The position numbers and the translations under genes are program-made. The notes under the pieces were generated by a model. That model was not told the origin of the DNA. It saw only the letters and a program-made list of their open reading frames with translations, and ran no database searches. A stretch of 64,000 nucleotides of DNA, taken from Isochrysis galbana (lineage: Eukaryota; Haptophyta; Isochrysidales; Isochrysidaceae). Positions within the stretch are counted from its first letter, which is position 1. Each line of letters opens with the position of its first letter. This document shows, one piece after another, positions 22,086 to 31,603 of this stretch. Location: contig CM030944.1 of NCBI GenBank assembly GCA_018136815.1, forward strand, positions 620,456 through 684,455, read 5' to 3'.

Positions 22086-22090
22086 CACCG

Positions 22091-22329
22091 GCGCCAAACA
22101 CGGGTGCCAGTACTGTTGCCCCAACACCAACACTGCTCGCAGCCGTCCGCCCGCCGCCGAGAAGAAAAATCTGGACTCTTCGTGCTAGAACGTAGAACGT
22201 AGAACGTAGAGCGTAGAACCTTCCTAGAAAAAGAAAAATGCCTCTCCACCCCGAGTTCCCGCCTGTTTCCAAATCTACACGCACGCGCTCTAGCCAAGGA
22301 AAAGGCGCTAGGTGGGCCGTCAGTGTTGA
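22091..22329. other. Right host flank of the element, first occurrence
   Basis: Non-LTR sequence that matches 35507-35750 except for missing single bases. It contains the run of ACGTAGA repeats near 22195 and breaks off at the N gap. Because this is host flank and not element, its repetition shows that the duplication is of the locus, not of the transposon alone. Confidence 0.9.
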
Positions 22330-22429
22330 NNNNNNNNNNNNNNNNNNNNNNNNNNNNNNNNNNNNNNNNNNNNNNNNNNNNNNNNNNNNNNNNNNNNNNN
22401 NNNNNNNNNNNNNNNNNNNNNNNNNNNNN
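22330..22429. other. Assembly gap of 100 N
   Basis: Exactly 100 N. Sequence after the gap (from 22430) corresponds to sequence from about 9009 before it, so the two contigs overlap by roughly 13.3 kb and were placed end to end instead of merged. Confidence 0.97.
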
Positions 22430-23579
22430 GGAACGAACGCGAACGAAGGACTGTGGGGCGGCGAGGCGCTCCTAGCGGCCCTAGTGGTTGGCTTTAAGAG
22501 ATTGTTAGACCTACAAAGAACTCTTCCCTCAGGGAGGGAGCCTAGCTGCTTGAGTGCAGCGACGCAGCGAACAACGACGGACAAGAGCTGAGAACAACAG
22601 GATACACCGACTCACGAACACACCGGAATCATTCACCCAAACAAGCAAATTATCAAGCAACCGCGACCCCAAATCACCGATAACTCAAACACGTCGCGAG
22701 AGACGGAGAGAGAGAGCGAGAGAGAGAGACTCCGCAGCGACGGCCGGAGCGTGTCTCCGTTGTAACTTCCCACGTAGCGGAGAGTCCGAAGGGGAGCGTC
22801 CTGTCGCGCGACCACGGCGATCACTTTGGATACAGATCGCAACGAGATGTCTTCACGACGAATAAATCTTGCCGTTGAGCGTGAACCTTCTAGACGCTTC
22901 TAACGAACAACCCTGAGTAGCAACCAAGGGGAAGAAACACCAAAGGGGCCAAGGCTTGCATGTAACTTGCATCAAGGGGAAAGATTCCCTCACCTAGGAA
23001 GCGAACCTACACCGATCTCCAAGGGGAGATGGCAAATTAAACCTCAAATCTCGAGCGGCTAGAGCAACCGACTCGCTCGCCAAAACCTTGACCGAGAAGA
23101 AAGAAGCAAGGACCTACAAGCCAAGGGTAGCGGACCTAGGAATGTGAGAGGAAATTTCCGAACGCCAACGCCAAACGCCGAACGCGGGATTCAACGAAAC
23201 CCTAACCAGGCCAAGCAGAACCTACGAAGAACAGGCCTGGACAACAACGAAAGTCAGCAGTCCCAAGAAAGAACCGGAACCAACAAGAAACAACAAGCCT
23301 TGCAAGAAGCTAAACAAGCCTTCACAAGTAACTCGAGAGCTGAGACAAGCGCGCAGCGAGTGACAGCGACCTGGCTCCTTGGGTCAAGATTACCCGAAAG
23401 GAGGAAAACCTGGAATCTAGACCTGACAAACAGGCTAGAAGGAACGAAACGAGAACTCGAATTCTAGATCGCTAGGACGAACCCTACCAACCTAGGTACC
23501 TGAGCTTCACCGTGTGGCCGCACGGCGAAGGACCTGGAATCAAGAGCCTGGAAATCGCATCATCTGGATGAATGCGACA
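22430..23579 (-). repeat. 3' LTR, partial (cut by the contig end)
   Basis: Starts about 150 bp into the LTR and ends at TGCGACA, followed by the C run that is the complement of the polypurine tract. Many one-base deletions relative to 8860-10177. Confidence 0.92.
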
Positions 23580-23959
23580 CCCCCCGACTAAGATCGAGAC
23601 GTCTCCCGATGTCGAGCGGTAACCTGAAACAGAGACCTGGAACCTGAACCTGAGCTGACCAGAGGTCAGAATCGGAACAAGAAGCAACGAACATAGCGAG
23701 CGAAACGTGGAGACAAGAACACCCTTTGGATCCAAAGCGAGCACGAAATCGGCGGCTTAACGCGGCGGCCTCTTTCGTACGCACTGCCCCACCCACTTCT
23801 CCCTTTTACAGGAGCTTTGCTCGGGTGTTGCGCCGGGTGTAGAGCGCAGGCAGCACGCGTTCATCACCTCCATGATTCGCTCGACGGAAACTTGAACTCG
23901 GAGCCCTAGCCGAGGCGTGGGCTAGCCTAGAGGACGGGTCCCTTACCCAAGACATGGGA

Positions 23960-26900
23960 TCAACGAGAATGGAGCCTGGATCGAGTGCGCGACGACGGCG
24001 CATCAAGAACGGAGGAAGAGGAGTATCCCTGGCCGACGAAGAAGTTGCTTCCGGGACTCAACATCTTCTGGACAAGTCTCTTCGACGGAGCGATCATAAT
24101 CATCAAGCAAATCAGAACAACGACGGAGCAACTCGGAACGAGGCTCCCAGGTGGCTTCTCGAAGAGAATAGCCACGCCACTTCACGAGGTACTCGTAGAA
24201 TCGCCATGGCTACGACGATCGAGCAACTTCTCAACGATGTACTCGTCGTCAGCCAGCGGCTCTTCATCAACGAAAGTATGATACGGCCGGAGGTTCGAGA
24301 TGTGCACCTCCTCCTTGACTAACCGGTTCTCCAGATCACGGAGTCGGTACCTAGTGTCGGACAGAGCCTCTACGACGCGGTAGGGACCCGAGTAGATGAA
24401 TTGCAACTTGTTGGCGTGGCCTGGTAATCGCATGCAGACGCGATCCCCAGGTTCGAAACGCGCTGGTCTTTGAGACTTGATGGTAGCGTCACGGACTGAC
24501 TCAGCCTGAGCGGCTAGGGTAGCCTCGAGAGCGCTGACCATGAGAGGCGGAGGCTCGCATTGAGCCTGGATGCGTACGAGCGAACGTCGGCGGACGCCGC
24601 CTCGAGAGCAGTTGGCGAAACGGTCTTCGGATCAGAGAGTTGAGCGGGCAGACGCAGCTCACGCCCAAAGATCAAAGACGCTGGAGACCGGGAGGTAACA
24701 CGACCGGAAGAAGCCCTCAACGAGAGGAGTAGGAACGGCAAATGGTCGACCCAATGGCTGCCACCCTCGTTCGAGGCGCGCATTAAACGGATGAGCGTTT
24801 GCTGAGCGCGTTCGACGAAGCCTACACCTTCATGTCGGTACGGCTCTGTACTCGACAAATCAGTCCCGGTGAGCTCCAGAATACGCGAAACAAGAACCGA
24901 ACAAAGATTCGAACCGGCGTCGGTTCGAAGCTGCCTAGGGACTCCATAACGCGTCACAATCAAGCGGATGAACATGTCCAAGGCCACTTCCGACGAGGGA
25001 TCCCCATTCGACGGCTCAGCCTCAATCCATCGAGTGAGCGAGTCGATGAAGACGACCAGCTTGTCGTAACCCGAGACTCCAGGCACGAAGTTGTGAGTGG
25101 GAGCCAGCGAGAGCACGTCGCAGTAGACCACATCAAAGGGTAGGTACCCACGGAGAGACCGGAGGGCGACGCTAGAGCCCTCGGTAGCGGCTTGGCGAGG
25201 GTACACTCGTGGCATTCCCGGACGTAGGATGCAACGTCGGAAGACATGCCCGGCCAGTATACCCGAGTACGAAGAAGACCAGACATACGAGAAACTCCGA
25301 GGTGACCGGAGCGATCGTGGTAGGCAAAAAGGTAGCGAGACCGCAACGAGGGCGGAATGTAGAGCACTAGCGAGTTCGGGTCGGTGGAGTCAGGAACGGT
25401 GCGATAGTAGACGAGCCCATCGTGAACGACGAAACGGCGAAACATCTTGGATTGCTGAGCGGGAACAGGAGCGACAGAACTGGAACACGAATCATCTTCG
25501 GCAATGGGGCCTGAGGCGGCGGCCTGCCGAGGCGACCCTTGGCCTGATGGCTCGTGATTGACCGTCTCTCTTGAGCCTAGGAGTGGCTCTACGAACGGAT
25601 CTTCCGCCAGGGCCGCTCTCATCTCTTCGGAAGTCGGCGTACCCGGAGCCAAATAACTGGACTGGATGGCGGGCCCGGAATCGGAGGCTCGACGACGAGA
25701 TCGATCCAAAGCTTGAAGCCCTCGCGCCGTAGCTACGGAGCGCGTGATGGCAGCCACCGGATGGACCGTTCCTGCTCGGCTAGAGACTCTAAGCCAGGCT
25801 CACGTACCGCTAGCGGCGCTGGGCCGGCGAGTGGTTCGTCTTCGTGTTCCGGCTCCAGTGATGCTAGCCGGGAGAGCCCGTCAGCATCTTGATGAACAGC
25901 TCCTGGTTTATGTTCGACGTCGAACCGGTACTCAGCCAACTTGAGAGCCCACCGAGTCAGCCGAGAGGCTGGCCCACCGGCTACTTGATCCTTCATGGTA
26001 TGCAGCCATCGCAGCGCGGAGTGGTCGACGACTAACTTGAACCGACGCCCCCAAAGGTAGGGTCGCCAATTTCGGATTGATTCCAGGGCAGCCAAGAGCT
26101 CAATCTCAGTCACCGTCCAGTGGCGTTCGGCCGAGGTGAGACTGCGAGCGTAGTACCCAACGACTCGTTCACGGTTATCGTCTCCTAGCTGCGAGAGGAT
26201 GCCGGCGATACCCAACTTGCTAGCCCCATCGGTCTTGACGATGAAGGGACGATCATCCCTGGGTGGAGTCAAGACGGGCTCCGAGGTGATCGCTGCCTTG
26301 AGCTCTTGGATAGCTCGGCGACACTCCTCGGACTGGGACTCCTTTGCCACGTCGCAGCCCTTCCGCGTGAGGGCAGTGAGAGGAGCAGCCTTAGCGGCGA
26401 ATTGGCGAATGAATCGACGATAGTAGGAGCAAAGGCCGAGGAAAGATCGAACCGCTTCCAAGGAGTTGATGGATGACGGGTCGATGTCGGCGACAGCTGC
26501 GACCTTCTTCGGGTCCATCTTGAGACCTTCCCTCGAGACAACGTGACCGAGGTACTCCGTAGAGGTGGCAAAGAAGACACACTTGGACATCTTGCAGGTC
26601 AGGCCGGCCCACTCTAGCCGCTCGAGAACTAGGTCTAGCCGGTGAAGCATTTGCTCGAACGAAGCTTGTGCCCTGGCCTCTTCGGAAGGACCCACGCCCG
26701 TTGACCAGATGCCCACATCATCGAGGTAAGGCATGCAGATCTCCCACGCTAGCGCACCGAGAACGATGTCCATCAAGCGGCACATGTAGGAGGGACCTGA
26801 TTGGATGCCGAACGGTAGAAAGTTGAACTCGTATTTGCCGCGGTGGGTAGTGAAAGCGGTGATATGTTTGTGCGACTCTTTGATCGGGATGCCCCAAAAG

Positions 26901-29900
26901 CCAGAGGCTAAATCGAGAGTACATAAAAAGAGAGAACTGAGCGGCCCTTGGCCGGACGCTAGCCTATCAATAGCCTCTACAATGAGGGGTAGAGGGCTAT
27001 CCTCGACGCGTAGCTTGGCGTTCGTGTCGCGGTAGTCCACGCAGAATCGAACGGAGCCATCTTTCTTGCTGACCAGGACTACTCGGGAAGCCCAAGCCGA
27101 ATTTGACTTGCGAATAATGCCGGCGGCTTCCATCTTGGCTACCTCCTCTTCTATGATGAGCTCGCCTGCGCGGCCCACTCTAGACGGAGCATGCCGGTGA
27201 GGAACAGCACCGGGGTTGAGTGGCAACTCCACCTCGAGAACATGCGTATGGTTTGGAGCCCCCGGGTGCAACGCGAAAGCTTTGATGCGCCGGGCCAAGA
27301 GTTGGCGTACTTCTTCTCGTTGATCGTCGGAAAGAAGCCGGTCTGGATCGATGGTGGCTGAGTCGAGTAGGGCTCGTTGCTCCTCGCTCAGCGCGGTGAC
27401 AGGGTCACCATCCCCTCGCTTCCAGTCGGAGTCCAGCCCCGGTGCAACTTGAAACGCACCTGGAGCGAAGCTATCGGATGCAGAGACGGCAGGGTCAGCG
27501 CATTGACCCCGGTGTGGACGATCGTCACCGCGATGCGGTGATCGTCCGTGGGCGTGACCACCGTGGGCATTACGAGAGGAGACGAATCGAGAGCCTCGCG
27601 ATTTGGTAGGCGGTCGACCAGCATCGCGCAGTCCGAATGATCTCGGAGAGCTAGCGGAACCCTGACCCAGATGGTTGCGCGGTGGAAGGCAGGAATCGTC
27701 ACCGCTTGCTCCGTGTAGAGAAGGTATTCGGACGAGGTAGACGCCGGAGCTTTGGCCGCAAACTCGTCGGCAGACTCAAAGAGAGGTGTATAGAGTGGCT
27801 GCCTAGCATCAGCAGCAGCCTCACCCTCCGATCCGGCCGGGATCTCTCGTGTTCCCGTCGACCTCTCCAGAAAGTCGACAGTCAGCGGCTGACCGGGTGA
27901 CATCGAGATAGCTCCGACGAAGCCGGAGTCCGCGACTGGGGGCGGCGCCGTGGAAACTCTGACTACACATTCGGAAAGGACTCTTGAAGAGTCTTCTGAA
28001 TCGCCAGAGGCCGGACGGAGGCGGAGGCTTCCTTCCGAGCTCGCGGCGTCGAGAGAAATGGTAGCGGAGTGGGCGGCCAAAAAATCGTTCCCGAGCAGAA
28101 GCATCGCGTTTCCTTCGATGACCGCGAACGAATGACGGAAGAGGCGACCGGACAAGGAGAAGACGAGGCTAGCCCGGCCCTAGTGATGAGAGGAAGGCCG
28201 TCCGGCCCATGTAGGTTGGGGACGGTAGCGTCCGATACGCGTTCGACGCAAGCGTCTTCAGGTAGTCGATCGAGAAGAGCAGTGGTGATTACTGACGGGC
28301 CCGCTCCAGTGTCAGCCAGGGTGCTGTTCACCGTGAGGGCAACGTCCGGGAGAACGAACCCTTGAGCTGCGCGGTCGCCATCGGCACGGCAGACCACGAG
28401 ATCGCGGACATAGAGGCAGTGACGAGGGTAGAGTGGCGGCGGAGTGTCCGCGATAGATTCTACTGGAAGCGAGGTTCCGGCTCCGGGTGACGGGGTGGTT
28501 GGATTGGAGGCTGGCCTGGACGGAGAAGATTCATCGACGTGGGGCACTCGCTCGATAGCGGCGGCTACCGTCTGCGGCACGAATGGTATCGAGGAGCGTG
28601 GGGATGCCTTTGCTGAACTAGAGGGGTTAGGCACGCCATCATAGCCTAGCCCTCGACGGTCCGTCGGATGCCGAGGTTGATCCATTTGGCGTGACCATTC
28701 CTTCTCCAGGGACTTCTGCAAGTCTGTCTTCGGAAGCTTCGACAACTCGGAAAATCCGGCCGCACTGAGGCCCCTAGCGGTAGCCCCATCGCAATACAGT
28801 GCCCGTGGAGTATCCTCTCCTTCGGCGGCGTCGGAGGGCTTGGTCTCGAGGGTCTGCATGCTCCGGTGTTCTGGCATCTCGGGCGTGTCATCTTCTCCCG
28901 AGTCGGGCCCGACATCCCAGGTTTCGAGTGGCCTTTCGGCTACGAACGAATTGGTCAGTTCGGCCACTCCCTCGTCGCCAGCCGTGAAGGAGGCGCTCGG
29001 AGATAGTGCATTGATGCCTTGAGAGCCCAGTCGAGACAAGATGGGAGGTTCCGACGGCTCCGCAGCTGCCGCTTGCTCAGCGATTTCTTGGGCGATGGAA
29101 GGCGTGACATCCTGCCACCGATGGACCCCCGAAATTACATCACGGTCGAAGACCTGCCACTTGCTGCGGCGCTTCTTCACCGTGTTTGGAGGGCCTGGCG
29201 TTGTAGAGCGGTCCTCTATGGGCCACTCCCACGGCAGGAAGCGGTCTCCTTCCGCCTCGGCCTCGTCTTGCGATACGTTTGTTTCCGAGTCCTCCTGATG
29301 AAGCAGGCGAGAAGCATCGGCAACGGGGCCTGCGTCCGGGATCACGACAACCGAATCAGACACTGGCGAACCGCTGGGAGGCGTGAGGTGAGAGCTAGAA
29401 GCTGCTTCGCCTCTCCCCTCCATGAAACGAGCCAGAGCCGTCCTCGGCTCAGCCAGTTCGAAACCGGTCGAGCAAAGCGAGGGGCGTTCTCTCAAGCTGG
29501 CAGCTGCTTGGGAAATTGCCCAGTCCACCGTGAAGTTGAGCGAACGCGACGCCTTGGCTTTGCGCGCATAACGGCGCAAGACCGGCATCCACTGGGCCGC
29601 CATTGCACCGGCAATGCCCACGTAGGTGCGGCTGCGAAGGGCGCCACGGTGGGGCGACGGCGATAGATCCGCCATCGCGGATAGACGTCCCTCGACAATC
29701 TTCGAAGGCTGCAGGGGCGGGAGTGAAGCCGTCAGGTACAGGCCAGTTGCTTTTTGATGGCCCGTGCCGTGCTGCCACGGCTGCACAAACTGCCGCGGTC
29801 GCAACCCCCCGACTAAGGCGGAGGCTTCCGCGTGCATTCGAGGATTTTCGACGGCAACGAAAGGCGCGTTGGCGCTTGCCATGGCGAGGAAGACTCTAGC

Positions 29901-30431
29901 GGCGGATTCGAGAGCCTGGCGTCGTCCCGGCTCCCGATCGAGCCACTGGCAACTCACCGCCGACAAATACGTGCACGGCGGATGCGCGACCACGAGGTCC
30001 CAACCGAGGTTTTGAATGTGAAGAGCATCTCCGCAGAAGTGGGGAATGTAGTCGATCTCCGACGGTCGTAGATCGCACGTCGCGACGTGCGCTCCGGCGA
30101 GTAGGAACATCGAAGACACGACCCCGCTAGCTTCACCGACGACTAGAACGCGGGGTGGAGGAATCCCCTCGGCCGCGTCGAACGTCACGGCGTCGTGGAT
30201 CGCCGCTAACTCAGCGCAAAGCTCGTCAAAATGCGTCGGCAGTACGGCAGAGGGTGATGAATGAGTGCTCGCGTGCGGCCGCCGCAAGGCTAGAGCAGCT
30301 TCGGCGAGATGGCGGGGCAAGATGACGGAGGAACCGCTAGCCCGGGCACGGGAGGCGGCTAACATTTGGAGCTCGCGCGTAGGGGCGCGGGCAGCTTCAG
30401 TAGACTTGGCGGCCGAGGAACAACCAACCAC
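23960..30431 (-). pseudogene. pol: pol polyprotein, second copy (split by single-base deletions)
   Basis: Same protein as 10565-17044 with frame breaks at single-base losses, for example near 24196, 24535, 25138, 25763, 27411 and 28180. Each is a missing base, mostly in a homopolymer. The frame with the methyltransferase domain (30431 down to 27963) and the one with protease-distal and reverse transcriptase parts (27298 down to 25733) are otherwise unchanged. I read these as consensus errors near a contig end, not as mutational decay; the ratio of deletions to substitutions is too extreme for decay. Confidence 0.85.
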
Positions 30432-30463
30432 GGCGATCCGGTGGATGGCCTCGGCAGTAGAAT

Positions 30464-31600
30464 TCAGGGGGAGGGGTCGTCGCCCTGAAGTTTCGGTGGG
30501 CTAGACCTGAAGGGGGTTGGCTCCGGCGGGCGATCCCTGGAACAGGGATCCTCCGGAGAGCCGAGAGAAAGAGGAGACGCCGGCGTCCGTGTGGGGCGCG
30601 ACGAGAGATCGTAATCGACGGCCCCTGCGTCTCCCGAGTCTGGGGTGGCCACGGCGTGAGCGCGGAAAGCCGCAGCTCCCTTGGAACCTTCAACTTCATT
30701 GACTCCGGAAGCCGACCCTTCCGGGTCGGTAACCAGGTCAGAAACGAGAACGGGTGCAACTTCGAGACGAGAGAATGAACACGATGACGGAGAAATATAA
30801 CGAACCGCGGAGAGAGGTGAGGAGGAGGCACTAGTCTCCGCCTCTACAGCACGAGAACCTACAGTAGACAACGACAATTCGTCCGCAGAGCGGCTCCGGC
30901 TATGGCCCTTGGGAGAGAGGTCTCCAGTGGGGTCCCGCCGGGAAAGAGCAGAAACAGGTAGAGCAGCAACAACGTTTTCGGACGCGGCAGCGGCCACGTC
31001 GGACCTATCCATAGAACCTAGAGCAGAAGATGATACCGAGTCGACAGCCCCCGAGGGCTTCACAACTGATTGTTTACGAAACGAAGAGACCGAAGACGCG
31101 TCGAATCCACCTAGCCCACCCCCTTGGGCAGGGCCGTCGGGGGGTGAATCCAGGGATGAAGATGCGACGAAAGACCTAGGAGAGTTAGAAGAAACCGATG
31201 ACAGCATAGTATCCGTAGAAATAGATTCCAAGAGGGGCAGCGAGCGAGAATCGGCCCCTAACATCCTAATAGCGTGCGGAGTAATAGAAGAACTTGTAGA
31301 CGTACACGAATTTCGGAGAGTCGGGTCGCGACTATCTCCGGGGCAAACCTGTTTCCAGGAGCCCGGGTCAAGTGTCGACTCCGGCTTCCGAGATAGCCGT
31401 CCGGCGGGGGCTTCAGCCGGCGAGGCGGCTCCCACCGTCGAAGACTGAATGGAGCTAGAGACAGGGGGAGAATCGCCGCGTTGACAGCTCTTCTCCCCAA
31501 GCGACGTAGGGATCGGATCGGGATGGTGGTGGTGGCGTTCGGGCCCACCGCCCGAGATGTTCTCCGCCAGGGTTTGAGGGACGGGGACCCCGCCGGACCC
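30464..31600 (-). CDS. Ser-rich region downstream of the gag UAG
   Basis: Open in the same frame as gag, directly after its UAG, for about 378 codons to a TGA at 30464. The first codons read GSGGVPVPQTLAEN. The rest is rich in Ser, Pro and Asp, with no motif I recognise. The TGA sits beside a run that reads CCCCTCCCCC here but CCCCCTCCCC in the first copy. If each copy lost one C, the true run keeps the frame open straight into pol. On that reading this segment is the linker joining gag to the methyltransferase in a readthrough polyprotein. Confidence 0.65.
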   Translation of the reverse strand, partial: GSGGVPVPQTLAENISGGGPERHHHHPDPIPTSLGEKSCQRGDSPPVSSSIQSSTVGAASPAEAPAGRLSRKPESTLDPGSWKQVCPGDSRDPTLRNSCTSTSSSITPHAIRMLGADSRSLPLLESISTDTMLSSVSSNSPRSFVASSSLDSPPDGPAQGGGLGGFDASSVSSFRKQSVVKPSGAVDSVSSSALGSMDRSDVAAAASENVVAALPVSALSRRDPTGDLSPKGHSRSRSADELSLSTVGSRAVEAETSASSSPLSAVRYISPSSCSFSRLEVAPVLVSDLVTDPEGSASGVNEVEGSKGAAAFRAHAVATPDSGDAGAVDYDLSSRPTRTPASPLSLGSPEDPCSRDRPPEPTPFRSSPPKLQGDDPSP

Positions 31601-31603
31601 CTA
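31601..31603 (-). promoter_or_regulatory. Candidate UAG readthrough site between gag and pol
   Basis: CAG-UAG-GGG in both assembled copies, with the reading frame open on both sides. UAG followed by a purine is the arrangement used by readthrough retroelements such as gammaretroviruses. A downstream RNA pseudoknot would be expected; the following sequence is GC-rich, but I did not establish a fold. Confidence 0.5.

Larger units (their letters stand above)
8855..22090 (-). mobile_element. Ty3/gypsy chromodomain LTR retrotransposon with a DNA methyltransferase domain, first assembled copy
   Basis: Minus-strand element bounded by LTRs at 8860-10177 and 20779-22085 that begin TG and end CA. The 5-bp duplication CACCG lies on both sides (8855-8859 and 22086-22090). 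Order along the minus strand: 5' LTR containing the gag start, gag, Ser-rich region, methyltransferase, protease, reverse transcriptase, RNase H, integrase, chromodomain, polypurine tract, 3' LTR. pol is intact here. gag and the Ser-rich region carry many single-base deletions that increase towards the N gap at 22330, which looks like low-quality contig-end consensus rather than decay. The right host flank to 22329 is the same as that of the second copy. Confidence 0.95.
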
